From: Gammaproteobacteria bacterium
GTDB taxonomy: Bacteria; Pseudomonadota; Gammaproteobacteria; Steroidobacterales; Steroidobacteraceae
Assembly (NCBI GenBank): GCA_027307325.1
Contig: DAHUXE010000063.1
Coordinates: 1 to 50,121 of the forward strand
Reading direction: 5' to 3'
DNA length: 50,121 nucleotides
Position 1 is the first letter of the stretch. Each line of letters opens with the position of its first letter. Below, in pieces: positions 1 to 9,598 of this stretch. A program made the translations under genes and the position numbers. The notes under the pieces were generated by a model. The model was given only the letters and a program-made list of their open reading frames with translations, had not been told where the DNA came from and searched no databases.

Positions 1-619
1 GCTTGCGGACAGCGATCCCCGGAGTCAGCTCGGGCGCCCAGGCGCCGGTGGCATTCACGGTGATCCCGGCGGCCACCAGGGAGCCATCGTCCAGCGTGAT
101 GCCTTCGCCCCGAATCGCCACGGCGCGGCCGCGCAGCACACGAATATCGCGCAGCAGGAACTTGGCCCCGCACGGCGGATAGACCACGGAATCATCCGGC
201 ACCAGCAGCGCGCCGGCGAGCCCCGGCCGGAGGTGCGGCTCGCGGGCGCGCAGTTCACTTTCGCCGATCGCTTCGGCGCGCACCCCGATGCTGTCGTAGA
301 CGCGTTTCTTGCGGTCCACCTCCGCCATCTCTTCCGCGTCGGCCGCCACCCACAGTGTGCCGCACGGCAGATATTCCACCTCCGGCGGCAGCGCGTCGCG
401 GAGTTCCATCCATAGTTCGCGTGAGTAGCGGGTGAGCGCGATCTGCGCAGGCGAATCGTCCATCACGACGATGTGGCCCATGCCCGCGGCCGTGGCGCCG
501 CCGCCGATGGGGCCTGGCTCCACCACCACCACCTTGAGCCCTGCCGCCGCGCAGGCCGCCGCGCACGCCGCGCCGACGATGCCGCCGCCCGCGATGGCTA
601 CGTCGCAGATTGTGTGCAT
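1..619 (-). CDS. FAD-dependent oxidoreductase (DadA / D-hydroxyproline oxidase-like), C-terminus runs off the window
   Basis: Reverse-strand frame from ATG at 619 reads [36 protein letters not shown]..., a GxGxxG FAD-binding N-terminus; open to the window edge; overlaps the epimerase 3' end. Confidence 0.8.
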   Translation of the reverse strand, partial: MHTICDVAIAGGGIVGAACAAACAAAGLKVVVVEPGPIGGGATAAGMGHIVVMDDSPAQIALTRYSRELWMELRDALPPEVEYLPCGTLWVAADAEEMAEVDRKKRVYDSIGVRAEAIGESELRAREPHLRPGLAGALLVPDDSVVYPPCGAKFLLRDIRVLRGRAVAIRGEGITLDDGSLVAAGITVNATGAWAPELTPGIAVRK

Positions 620-1542
620 GTGCGGCGAATTCCGAAGCAGAAGGGGTCGCGCTCGTCGAGGATCAAATCGGCCTCGGCGTTGACGTAGGCGAACCCCGTG
701 ATGTGCGGATAAACTTGCCCGTCCGCCACCGAGATGGTGCCTTCGAACACGCTGCCGACGATGCTTTCCTGGCGCCATACCTGGCCCGGCTGGAGCTTGC
801 CGTCGGCGTAGAGACAGGCGAGCTTGGCGCTGGTGCCGGTGCCGCATGGCGAGCGATCGTACGCATTGCCCGGGCAGAGCACGAAGTTACGCGCATCGGC
901 GCCGGGAACTGTCGCCGGCCCGAAGAGCTCGACGTGGTCGACCGCGGGGTAGCCCTGGGCATTGACCGCGGCCCGCACCCGTCTGCAGTAGTCGGTGAGG
1001 GCGGCGACGTTGGCGAGCGCGAGCTCCTGGCCGTGGGACTCGACGAGGAAGAACCAATTGCCGCCCCAGGCGACATCCCCGGTCACGACACCGATGCCGG
1101 GAACCTCGACCCGCACGGCGCGCGCCTCGCGGTGACTCGCCACGTTCGTGACCGACACCGAGAGATCCGCGTGCAGTACCGCGGTCACCACCCCCACGGG
1201 CGTCTCGATGCGATGCACGCCGGGTGCGATGCGGCCGAGGTAAGCGAGCGTCACCGCGAGCCCGATCGTGCCGTGGCCGCACATGCCGAGGTAGTCCGCG
1301 TTGTTGAAGAAGATCACGCCCGCAGCGCAGGACGACTCGGTGGGAGGCACGAGCCAGGCGCCGACGATCGCATCCGAGCCGCGCGGCTCGTTGACCACGG
1401 CCGAACGGAACTGGTCGTAGACATCGCGCAGCAGCTCGAGCCGCTCGCTCAAGGGGCCTTTACCCAGATCCGGGCCGCCCTCGACGACCACGCGCGTCGG
1501 CTCGCCGCCGGTGTGCGAATCGATGATGCGGATCCGTCTCAT
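598..1542 (-). CDS. 4-hydroxyproline 2-epimerase / proline racemase family
   Basis: Two catalytic Cys motifs MCGHGTIG and [23 protein letters not shown]-terminus. Confidence 0.92.
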   Translation of the reverse strand: MRRIRIIDSHTGGEPTRVVVEGGPDLGKGPLSERLELLRDVYDQFRSAVVNEPRGSDAIVGAWLVPPTESSCAAGVIFFNNADYLGMCGHGTIGLAVTLAYLGRIAPGVHRIETPVGVVTAVLHADLSVSVTNVASHREARAVRVEVPGIGVVTGDVAWGGNWFFLVESHGQELALANVAALTDYCRRVRAAVNAQGYPAVDHVELFGPATVPGADARNFVLCPGNAYDRSPCGTGTSAKLACLYADGKLQPGQVWRQESIVGSVFEGTISVADGQVYPHITGFAYVNAEADLILDERDPFCFGIRRTCTQSAT

Positions 1543-2444
1543 GCCGGGCGCGTGGCGCGCGCTTTCTCGACCAGGGCGGTGACCTGCGCGCGGCGCTCGC
1601 CCGCGAGCGGCAGCCGCGGCGGGCGCACCCGCTCGGAGCCGCGGCCGAGGATCTGCTCGGCGAGCTTGATCGACTGCACCAGGTCGTGCTCGGCATCGAG
1701 GTGCAGGAGCGGCATGAACCAGCGATAGATGCGCCGGGCGCGCTCGATGTCGCCCGCCCGCAGTGCCGCGAACAGCGCGAGCGACTCGGCGGGAAAGGCG
1801 TTGGTGAGCCCCGAGACCCAGCCGCGCGCCCCGAGCGTCACGGCTTCGAACACCACGTCATCGAGGCCCGCGAACAGCACGAAGCGGTCGCCGAAGGCAT
1901 TGAAGAGATCGGTGAAGCGGCGCGGGTCGGGCGCCGATTCCTTGATGGAGACGATGTTGGGTACCTCGGCCAGGCGCGCCAGCGTCCCGATCTCGATGTT
2001 GACGCGATACGACGGCGGGTTGTTGTAGAGCATGATGGGGAGCCCGGTCGCCCCCGCCACCGCGCGGAAGTGCTGCTCGAGCTCGGCCGCCGTCGGCACG
2101 TACACCATGCCCGGGAGCACCATGAAGCCGCTGGCGCCGAGCGCTTCCGCGTCGCGCACGAAGGTGACCGCCGTGGCGGTGGTGAACTCCGACACCCCGA
2201 CGATGATCGGCACCCGGCCCTCGGTCACTTCGACCGCGCCGCGCAGCACCGTGCGCTTCTCCGCGGCCGACAGCGAATTGCCCTCGCCCACCGTGCCCAT
2301 GAGCACGAGCCCGTGCACCCCGTCACGCAGCAGCGCCGCCTGCACCGCCTGCGTGGCCCTGAGGTCGAGCTCGAGCGCCGGATCGAATTGGGTGGTAGCC
2401 GCCGGGTACACCCCGGACCAGTCGCAGGCGAGGTGAGCTGGCAT
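1539..2444 (-). CDS. DapA-family lyase, probable 1-pyrroline-4-hydroxy-2-carboxylate deaminase or related
   Basis: DHDPS-fold signatures ([23 protein letters not shown]); 4-nt overlap with the epimerase; start placed at [11 protein letters not shown]. Confidence 0.85.
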   Translation of the reverse strand: MPAHLACDWSGVYPAATTQFDPALELDLRATQAVQAALLRDGVHGLVLMGTVGEGNSLSAAEKRTVLRGAVEVTEGRVPIIVGVSEFTTATAVTFVRDAEALGASGFMVLPGMVYVPTAAELEQHFRAVAGATGLPIMLYNNPPSYRVNIEIGTLARLAEVPNIVSIKESAPDPRRFTDLFNAFGDRFVLFAGLDDVVFEAVTLGARGWVSGLTNAFPAESLALFAALRAGDIERARRIYRWFMPLLHLDAEHDLVQSIKLAEQILGRGSERVRPPRLPLAGERRAQVTALVEKARATRPA

Positions 2445-2527
2445 GCGGGCGATCGTATACGATCGGCGAATGGGCCGGCAACGCAAGGGCCCATTCGTCA
2501 GCTCGCCACGCCCGCGCAGGTGCCCAC

Positions 2528-2959
2528 GTGACGCTCACGCCATTCCACGTCGCCATACAGGTGAGGGATATCGCCGAGGCGCGCCGCTTCTACGGCGAAG
2601 TGCTCGGCTGCGCCGAGGGACGCAGCGACACCGACTGGGTCGATTTCAACCTCTACGGCCATCAGCTCGTGTGTCACCTGAATCCGCGTCTCGGGCGTGA
2701 GGGGCGCATCACACAGCTCTACAACCCGGTGGACGGTCACGGCGTTCCGGTTCCGCACTGTGGCGTGGTGCTCGAGAGCGCGCAGTGGAAGGCGCTCGCC
2801 GCGCGGCTCAGGGAGCAGGCCGTGGAGTGGGTGATCGAGCCCTGCACCCGCTTCGCCGGCGCGCCCGGCGAGCAATCGACGCTCTTTATCCTCGACCCCT
2901 CCGGGAACGCGCTCGAGTTCAAATCCTTCCGCGACCTCGGCCAGCTGTTTGCTCGTTAA
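2528..2959 (+). CDS. VOC family (glyoxalase/dioxygenase-like) protein
   Basis: [21 protein letters not shown] ... [15 protein letters not shown]. Confidence 0.88.
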   Translation: MTLTPFHVAIQVRDIAEARRFYGEVLGCAEGRSDTDWVDFNLYGHQLVCHLNPRLGREGRITQLYNPVDGHGVPVPHCGVVLESAQWKALAARLREQAVEWVIEPCTRFAGAPGEQSTLFILDPSGNALEFKSFRDLGQLFAR

Positions 2960-2970
2960 AGCTGATGTCC

Positions 2971-2998
2971 GGCGAAAGCGCCGCAGGCGACTTTCGCC
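2971..2998. terminator. Hairpin between convergent genes, putative bidirectional terminator
   Basis: GGCGAAAGCGCC-GCA-GGCG-A-CTTTCGCC: near-perfect 12-bp stem with one bulge; no strong T-run. Confidence 0.55.
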
Positions 2999-5332
2999 CT
3001 AATGTAACAGCGCGGTCGCTTCATCGAGCGCAGCGCAATAGCGCGTCAGCACCGCCGCGGTGATCGGGATATACGCCGCGGCCTCCGCCCAGCGGTCCGC
3101 GTCGATCGCCTCGCGCACGCCCGGCAGTGTCTTTACGCCGTAGCCGGTCAGCATGCCCGGCGCATAGACGAAATGCCGATACCATGGGCGCCCGGGCAGG
3201 CCGCGCTCATCGGTGAGCCTGCGCTCCATGCCCTGCAGCAGCGCGTTCAGGCGCGTGCGCTCTGCGCCCTCGAGCCTCGGGCCTCCGGCGAGCAGCTTCC
3301 CGTAGGCCTCGTCATAGGCGCGCGCGCTCGCCCTGAGCCGCGCGACCGCGCGGTCGAGCGGCACGAAGTCGAGCTGCGGAACCGGCGGCTCGCGCGCCGG
3401 CGGTGCCACGGCCCGCGTCGGGTCCGCGGCCAGCGCGAAGGCGTTCTCCTCGAGCAGGCGCGCGAGCTCGACGCTCTTCCTGCGCTTCTCGTCCGCGAGC
3501 GTGTGCAGCTCTTCGGTGTACGCGCCGATCGTGTCCGCGAGGCCCGTGAACTCGAACGGCAGCACGTCCGCGTCGGCCATGCGCAGCACGACGTGCCCGG
3601 CGGTCTCGGCCTCGGCGACACCGTAGGCGAAGGTCGGATCGCCGAAACGCACGTAATGGTCGAATGAGTCGTAGCTCGAGTGGTACACACCCAGCTGCTC
3701 GTCCTCGCCGTGGTATTCGATGTTGAGTGCCGTGAGTCCCAGGTGCTGCAGGAAGGGCGTGTAATCGGAGCCCGAGCCGAGCGCGCGGATCGGCAGATCA
3801 CCGCCGGCCTCGGCGAGGCGCGTTTCGCGCCGCATGGCTTCCGCGTCCTCCTCGTCCCCGGGCTCGCGCCCGTAGCCCTGCGCGAGGATACGTGCACGCA
3901 GCCGCGCCTGCGTACTTACCCCGGTCTCCGGGTCCCTGACGCCGGAGGCGACCTCGTTCACGAGGTGCTGCAGCGAGTGGCTGCCGCTGGTGGCCAGAAA
4001 GCCGCGCGTGTTGGTGTCGGAGTTGAGGTAGAGCACGGCGTCGCGCTCGAGCTCCGCCGCGTGCGTCTCGGCCCACTCGGTCGAGCCGAGGAGCCCGGGC
4101 TCCTCGCCGTCCCAGCTGGCGTAGACCAGGGTGCGCTTCGGCCGCCAGCCGCTCTTCACCAGAGCGCCGATCGCCTTCGCCTCCGCGAGCATCGCAACCT
4201 GCCCGGACAACGGATCCCAGGCACCGAATACCCAGCCGTCGCGGTGATTGCCGCGCACCACCCACGCGTCGGGGCTCTCGCGCCCCGGCACCCTCGCGAT
4301 GACGTCGTAGAGCGGCTTCAGGCTCCAGTCCGAACGGATCACGAGATGCACTCTGGCGGGTCCGGGCCCGAGGTGATAGGTGATGGGGAGCGCGCCGCGC
4401 CACTTCGGCGGGGCAACGGGGCCCGCGAGCGCGGCGAGCAGTGGCTGCGCGTCGGCGTAGGAGATCGGCATCACCGGGATCTTGAGAATCGTCGGGGCGT
4501 CCGCGAGCGCGAGCCGCTTCGCGTCCTTGGTGGCCCCCACCCCGGGGGTGAGCGGATCGCCGCTGTAGAGCGTCAGGTCGAGTACCGAGCCGCGCTGCAC
4601 GCCCTGCGGCGGACGCCACCCGCCCCTCGGGTACACCTCGCCCTGCGCGTAGCCGTCGTCGTGCGGGTCCGAATAAATGATGCAGGCGAGCGCACCGTGC
4701 TCCTGCGCGAGCTTCGGTTTCAATCCGCGCCAGCCCGAGCCATAGCGCGTGATGACGATCTTGCCTTTGACGTCGATGCCGCGGCGCGCAAGCTCGGAAT
4801 AGTCCTTCGCCATTCCGTAGTTGAGGTAGACGAGCTCGCCCGTGACGTCGCCGTCGGCGCCATAGACGTTGTAAGGCGGCATGATGCCGGCGACGCCCGA
4901 AGTCGCGTCCCCCGCGACCGGCGGCTCGGTGAGGCTCGCGGTGAACTGCGCGGGCGCCACCAGCTCGAGGCTGTGCTCCTTGAGCGTCGGATAGAGAACC
5001 TCGAACACCTCGATCTGCGCCTGCCAGCCCCATTGCCTGAATAGGTCGCGGACGAACTCCGCGTTGGCCTTGTCGTGGGGCGAGCCCACCTGATTGGGGG
5101 CGGAGGCCAGATTCTTCATCCACTCGCGCAGCTCCGCGGGATTGAGGCCGGCGTCGAAGCGCTGCTCGAGCGAGCGCTGCGCTACGGCCTCCTGCACCGT
5201 GAAACCGAACATGGCCGGCGCGCCCTCGCCGGCCGCGGAAGCCGCGAGCGGCATGAGCGCCGCGAGAAGCGCGAGCCACGCGCGTGGCACGCGCGGGCGC
5301 GGGTCCCTGGTAGTCTCGTCGCTGGCTTGCAT
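2999..5332 (-). CDS. M28 family metallopeptidase, glutamate carboxypeptidase II / PSMA-like with PA and dimerization domains
   Basis: GNHRDGWVFGAWDPLSG and SWDGEEPGLLGSTEWAE zinc/catalytic motifs; N-terminal signal peptide. Confidence 0.92.
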   Translation of the reverse strand: MQASDETTRDPRPRVPRAWLALLAALMPLAASAAGEGAPAMFGFTVQEAVAQRSLEQRFDAGLNPAELREWMKNLASAPNQVGSPHDKANAEFVRDLFRQWGWQAQIEVFEVLYPTLKEHSLELVAPAQFTASLTEPPVAGDATSGVAGIMPPYNVYGADGDVTGELVYLNYGMAKDYSELARRGIDVKGKIVITRYGSGWRGLKPKLAQEHGALACIIYSDPHDDGYAQGEVYPRGGWRPPQGVQRGSVLDLTLYSGDPLTPGVGATKDAKRLALADAPTILKIPVMPISYADAQPLLAALAGPVAPPKWRGALPITYHLGPGPARVHLVIRSDWSLKPLYDVIARVPGRESPDAWVVRGNHRDGWVFGAWDPLSGQVAMLAEAKAIGALVKSGWRPKRTLVYASWDGEEPGLLGSTEWAETHAAELERDAVLYLNSDTNTRGFLATSGSHSLQHLVNEVASGVRDPETGVSTQARLRARILAQGYGREPGDEEDAEAMRRETRLAEAGGDLPIRALGSGSDYTPFLQHLGLTALNIEYHGEDEQLGVYHSSYDSFDHYVRFGDPTFAYGVAEAETAGHVVLRMADADVLPFEFTGLADTIGAYTEELHTLADEKRRKSVELARLLEENAFALAADPTRAVAPPAREPPVPQLDFVPLDRAVARLRASARAYDEAYGKLLAGGPRLEGAERTRLNALLQGMERRLTDERGLPGRPWYRHFVYAPGMLTGYGVKTLPGVREAIDADRWAEAAAYIPITAAVLTRYCAALDEATALLH

Positions 5333-5459
5333 GTCGGCCCTCTGATGTAGCGAGGCCCGCGATCATACCGGGCACGGCGGGCCCGGTGCGCCCGGCCGGC
5401 CATACGAGGCAGAATGCCTTAGAATTCCCGCAGCGGCACACGCCGCGATTCGAGCTCTG

Positions 5460-6485
5460 GTGAACCGAGAATTTCTTTCGCGCCGGCAGGTACTGCGCGG
5501 CCTGGCCGCGACGCTGCCGCTCGCAGCCTTCGGCTGCAGCCGGACCGACCCGAACTCCCTGACGGTCGGCGGCCTCGCCGTAACCTGCAATCTCACGCTC
5601 CCCGTCGCGTGCGTGGGGAAAAGCGCGGCGAATCACTCCGCGCCCCCCGGCGCGACGCGCTTCCACTACGAGTACGCGAAATTCAACGGCTGGCCGGAGA
5701 TCAAGGAATCGCTGATGGCGGGCCGCATTCAGGCCGGCTACATGCTGGCGCCGCTCGTCATGGACCTCGCCGACCAGGGCATCCCCATGAAGATCGTCTC
5801 GCTGGGACACCGCTCCGGCGCGGTCATCATGGTGCGCACCGAGTCGCCCTATCAGAGCTTCCGTCAGCTCGCCGGCAAGCGCATCGCCGTTCCGAGCCGG
5901 TTCGCGGTGGACTACCTGTTTCTGCGCCGCATGCTGGCGAAGGAGAGCATGCGCATCGAGGACGTCGAGGTCGTCGAGATGGCGCCGGCTGACATGCCGG
6001 CTGCGTTATACGCCAACGCCGTCGATGCCTACTGCACCGGCGAGCCGTTCGGCGCCGCCGCGCAGGTCGCGGGCTACGCGCGGCCGTTGCGCATGACGCG
6101 CGATGAGTGGCCGAAGTACATCTGCTGCGTCCTGACCGTGCGCGAGGAGCTGATCGCCGCCAATGCACCTCTGGTGCAGGATCTCGTGAACCAGATCCTG
6201 GGCGCGGGCCTGTGGCTGGATCAGGGCCCCGCCCACCGCGAGAAGGCCGTGCAGATTGCGGCGGGCCCGCAGTTCTTCAACCAGGACCCGAAGATCATCC
6301 GTTTCGTGATGCAGAACCCGAGCGACCGCGTGACCTACGGCGACCTGCGCATGATCCGCTCGGAGTTCGACGATCTCATGCAGCTGTCGCTGGCAGCGGG
6401 AACGATCAGGCACCCGATCGCGTACCAGGAGTACGTCGACGAGCGGTTTGCGCGCAACGCGCGTCCGGCGCAAATCCGCCTGTGA
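5460..6485 (+). CDS. NitT/TauT-family ABC transporter substrate-binding lipoprotein (Tat-like signal)
   Basis: GTG start; SRRQVLRGLAATLPLAAFGC Tat/lipobox-like leader; NMT1/SsuA-like body (WPEIKESLMAGRIQAGYMLAPLVMDLADQGIPMKIVSLGHRSG). Confidence 0.85.
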   Translation: MNREFLSRRQVLRGLAATLPLAAFGCSRTDPNSLTVGGLAVTCNLTLPVACVGKSAANHSAPPGATRFHYEYAKFNGWPEIKESLMAGRIQAGYMLAPLVMDLADQGIPMKIVSLGHRSGAVIMVRTESPYQSFRQLAGKRIAVPSRFAVDYLFLRRMLAKESMRIEDVEVVEMAPADMPAALYANAVDAYCTGEPFGAAAQVAGYARPLRMTRDEWPKYICCVLTVREELIAANAPLVQDLVNQILGAGLWLDQGPAHREKAVQIAAGPQFFNQDPKIIRFVMQNPSDRVTYGDLRMIRSEFDDLMQLSLAAGTIRHPIAYQEYVDERFARNARPAQIRL

Positions 6486-7093
6486 CCGGCGTACGCTCAG
6501 CGGCAGGGTCGATGGCACGTCGCGCTCTGGTGACGGCGGCATTATCGCTGCTGCTTGCCGGAGCTTCCGCAGCCGGTGCAACACCGGCCTTCAAGGCCGG
6601 CACCTTCGACCCGCCGCGGCTCGCGCCGGACTTTTCGCTCCCGGGCTCCGACGGACACGAGCTGCGCCTCGACCGCTTCCGCGGCAAGGTCGTGTTGCTC
6701 GCCTTCGGTTACTCCTCGTGCACGGAGGTCTGCCCAGTGACGCTCGCGACGTTCGCCGCCGCCCGCCGCAAGCTCGGGGCCGCGGCCGCCGACGTGCAGG
6801 TGGTGTACGTGACGGTCGACCCGCAGCGCGACGTGCCCGAGCGCCTGAAGAAGTTCCTGGGAAGCTTCGACAAGACCTTCATCGGCGGCACCGGCACCGA
6901 GGCACAGCTCGCGGCGGTGCGCAAGGAATACGGAGTGACCGCAAAGAGGATCCCCTATGGCGACAGCTACACCTACAGCCACTCTTCTTTCACTTATCTG
7001 ATCGATCGCGGAGGCCGGATTCGGGCGCTGATGCCTTACGGACACAGCCCTGACGACTACGTCAATGACCTGACCATTCTGCTCGGCGAGTAG
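6482..7093 (+). CDS. SCO1/SenC/PrrC-family protein
   Basis: CTEVCP motif, YSHSSFTYLID with the conserved His, thioredoxin-like fold; GTG 6482 overlaps the upstream stop (alternative ATG at 6512). Confidence 0.9.
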   Translation: MTGVRSAAGSMARRALVTAALSLLLAGASAAGATPAFKAGTFDPPRLAPDFSLPGSDGHELRLDRFRGKVVLLAFGYSSCTEVCPVTLATFAAARRKLGAAAADVQVVYVTVDPQRDVPERLKKFLGSFDKTFIGGTGTEAQLAAVRKEYGVTAKRIPYGDSYTYSHSSFTYLIDRGGRIRALMPYGHSPDDYVNDLTILLGE

Positions 7094-7096
7094 ACG

Positions 7097-7558
7097 GTGC
7101 GCGCGCGCTCACTCGTGTTGGCGGTGGTGTCGGGAAGCGCGCTCGCGCTCCTCGCCTGGAGCGCACTGGCGCCGGTCGAGAGCGCCTCGCGCGCTCAGAT
7201 CTTCGAGATCCCCCATGGGACCTGGGCGCGCCGCATGTCCGGGGACAAGGTCGACATTCTGCCGGATCACATTCGCCTGACACTGGGAATACGCGACATC
7301 CTGGTGCTGCGCAACCACGACGCCGTCCCGCAGATCTTCGGCCCGACACTGATGATGCCGGGACAGAGCCTGCGGCTGCCGTTCGAGCAGGCAGCGGTGT
7401 ATACGTTCTCCTGCACCGCGCACGCCAGCGGACAGATGATCATCAGCGTCCAGCCCTATCCGGGCACACCCTGGGCGAAGATCGGCTGGCGGGCGCACGA
7501 ATTGGGGTGGCGGCTGCGCCTGCTGAGCGCGCATATCTGGTACCGTTACCGCTTCTGA
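7097..7558 (+). CDS. Plastocyanin/amicyanin-like cupredoxin with N-terminal membrane/signal segment
   Basis: RNHDAVPQIFG and FSCTAHASGQM (C-x2-H-x4-M type-1 copper ligand pattern); GTG start. Confidence 0.75.
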   Translation: MRARSLVLAVVSGSALALLAWSALAPVESASRAQIFEIPHGTWARRMSGDKVDILPDHIRLTLGIRDILVLRNHDAVPQIFGPTLMMPGQSLRLPFEQAAVYTFSCTAHASGQMIISVQPYPGTPWAKIGWRAHELGWRLRLLSAHIWYRYRF

Positions 7559-7577
7559 CCCGCACCGACCGGAGATC

Positions 7578-8336
7578 ATGCATCGCCTCAGGGCAGCCCT
7601 GCCGTCGCTGGCCGTCATCGCCGTGCTCATCGCCGTATGGTGGGCGGCTGTCATAGCCACCGGCAGCCTGATCTTCCCCACGCCCTGGGCAGTCGTCACC
7701 GGAACCTGGGAGCTGATAGAGAACGGCACGCTCTGGCAGCACATCAGCGCCTCGCTCATGAGGGTCCTCATCGGCTTCGGGCTTGCCGCGTGCGTCGCCG
7801 TGCCGCTCGGCCTGTGGATGGGCTGGGTGCGCGGCGCCTACCGGATGCTGAATCCGCTCTTCCAGATCCTGCGGCCCATCTCCCCCATCGCTTGGATTCC
7901 GATCGCGATTCTCTGGTTCGGTGTCGGCGATGCCTCGCCCATCTACCTCATCTTCATCTCGTCCGTGTTTCCCATGGTGGTGCAGACCACCGTGGGCGTG
8001 CACACGATCGAGAAGCGCTATCTGCGCGCCGCCGAGAATTTCGGCGTCTCCCGCCGCACGTTGTTCACGCGCGTCGTGATCCCGGCGGTGCTGCCGCAAA
8101 TCGTGGTGGGGATGCGCATCGGACTCGGTGTTGCCTGGCTGGTCGTAGTGGCCGCGGAAATGATCGCCCTGCATTCCGGGCTCGGCTACATGATCATGGA
8201 TTCGCGCAACGCCGGGAACCGCTACGACCTGGTAGTCGCCGGCATGATCATCATCGGTCTGATCGGGCTGTCGCTCGACGGGTTGATGCGCCTGCTCGAA
8301 GGGATGCGGTGGGTCAGGTGGCGCTATGCGCACTAA
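7578..8336 (+). CDS. ABC transporter permease (SsuC/TauC family)
   Basis: BPD_transp motif AAENFGVSRRTLFTRVVIPAVLPQIVVGMRIGLGVAWLVVVAAEM. Confidence 0.93.
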   Translation: MHRLRAALPSLAVIAVLIAVWWAAVIATGSLIFPTPWAVVTGTWELIENGTLWQHISASLMRVLIGFGLAACVAVPLGLWMGWVRGAYRMLNPLFQILRPISPIAWIPIAILWFGVGDASPIYLIFISSVFPMVVQTTVGVHTIEKRYLRAAENFGVSRRTLFTRVVIPAVLPQIVVGMRIGLGVAWLVVVAAEMIALHSGLGYMIMDSRNAGNRYDLVVAGMIIIGLIGLSLDGLMRLLEGMRWVRWRYAH

Positions 8337-9081
8337 GATCGAGGTCCGCGAGGTCGCCAAGGGCTTCGCCTCGGACCAGGGACGCCTGGACGTCATCGAG
8401 AGTGTCAGTTTCAGCGTGCGTGAGGGCGAATTCGTCGCCATCGTCGGGCCTTCCGGCTGCGGCAAGACCACGCTGCTCAACCTGCTGGCCGGCTTCCTGC
8501 GCCCCGATGCCGGCGTCGTGTTGATCGACGGTGCACCCCGCCCGCGGCCCGACGCCCGCGGGATCCTCATCTCCCAGCAGGGCTCGGTATTTCCCTGGCT
8601 CACCGTGCGCGAGAACCTGATGTTCGGCCTCAACGGGCGTGCACCAGCCAAGACCGCCGCGATCGCGGACCATTACGCCGATATCGTGGGACTCAAGGGC
8701 TTCGAGGACAGCTACCCGCACGAGCTGTCCGGCGGCATGTTGAAGCGCGCGGAGCTCGCGCGCGCACTGGTCGTCAAGCCGGAGACTCTCTACATGGACG
8801 AGCCGTTCTCGGCGCTCGACGCCCTCCTGAGCCTGCGCATGCGCAGCGAGCTGCTGCGAATTCTGGCGCAGGAGCGCCACACCGTGCTGCTGATCACCCA
8901 CGACGTCGAGGAAGCCATTCATCTGGCCGACCGGATCCTGGTCCTGTCTGAGCGACCCGCCCGCGTGAGGGCAGCGTTCGATGTGCCGCTCTCTCACCCG
9001 CGCCGGCTCGCGAGCGCCGCCGCTCAGGAACTACGCATTGCCGTTCTGCGGGAGCTGGGCGTGGATGAGGCCGCCGGCTGA
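8326..9081 (+). CDS. ABC transporter ATP-binding protein (SsuB/TauB family)
   Basis: Walker A GPSGCGKTTLLN, signature LSGGMLKRAELARAL, Walker B TLYMDEPFSALD; overlaps permease end by 11 nt. Confidence 0.95.
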   Translation: MRTKIEVREVAKGFASDQGRLDVIESVSFSVREGEFVAIVGPSGCGKTTLLNLLAGFLRPDAGVVLIDGAPRPRPDARGILISQQGSVFPWLTVRENLMFGLNGRAPAKTAAIADHYADIVGLKGFEDSYPHELSGGMLKRAELARALVVKPETLYMDEPFSALDALLSLRMRSELLRILAQERHTVLLITHDVEEAIHLADRILVLSERPARVRAAFDVPLSHPRRLASAAAQELRIAVLRELGVDEAAG

Positions 9082-9183
9082 CCGGATACCAACTCAACTT
9101 AATCATCGGCCCAGGACCTGAGGATCGCTGCGAGCCTCAAGAAGCGCGCCGTCCGGACCATCATCGTGACCGTGAACTATTAG

Positions 9184-9212
9184 GTGAGGCGGCGGAGGCG
9201 CCGCCCCCTCAC
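9184..9212. terminator. Hairpin between convergent ABC ATPase and osmC-like genes
   Basis: GTGAGGCGGCG-GAGG-CGCCGCCCCCTCAC inverted repeat overlapping the OsmC stop codon. Confidence 0.45.
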
Positions 9213-9598
9213 TCGACCACCGATGACTGGATGCGGATCCCCGCACGCAGCACGCCGGTCACCGGTGTCTCCTCGGCGATCTCGAGGAGCCGCTCCTTCT
9301 GGGCGGCGGTGAGCGGCCTGGCGAAGGAAAGGCGCCGCTCGATGTGCTCCCGACCCTCGGCGTCGCGCGACCAGCGCACGCCGACGGTGATCTTGCCCAG
9401 CATCCAGTCGTTCTGTGCCGCGTGCCTGCGCAGCGCCACCGCAGTGCAGGTGCCGAGGCTCGCGAGCAGCAGCTCGCGCGGCGCGAAGCCGGCATCGCTG
9501 CCCCCGGCGCCGACTGCCTCGTCGGCCGTCAGGTGGTGATGTCCGGAGACAACCTGCTGTACGTGCTGGTGCTCATTGATTACCGTGACGTAGGCCAT
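9209..9598 (-). CDS. OsmC family protein
   Basis: SDAGFAPRELLLASLGTCTAVALRRHA; C-terminal ETPVTGVL position lacks the second redox Cys. Confidence 0.85.
   Translation of the reverse strand: MAYVTVINEHQHVQQVVSGHHHLTADEAVGAGGSDAGFAPRELLLASLGTCTAVALRRHAAQNDWMLGKITVGVRWSRDAEGREHIERRLSFARPLTAAQKERLLEIAEETPVTGVLRAGIRIQSSVVE

Noticed and set aside
610-1728. 372-aa plus-strand ORF
   Set aside because: Antisense shadow of the hydroxyproline epimerase; no domain features.
3798-5810. 670-aa minus-strand ORF
   Set aside because: Off-frame shadow of the M28 peptidase, Arg/Ala-rich low complexity.
6107-7093. 328-aa ORF as one protein
   Set aside because: Its N-terminal third is an off-frame read of the SBP gene; only the SCO portion from 6482 or 6512 is protein-like.
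9103-9183. 27-codon frame SSAQDLRIAASLKKRAVRTIIVTVNY between ABC ATPase and osmC, considered as a gene remnant
   Set aside because: Too short, no start codon, no recognisable family; cannot be separated from chance.
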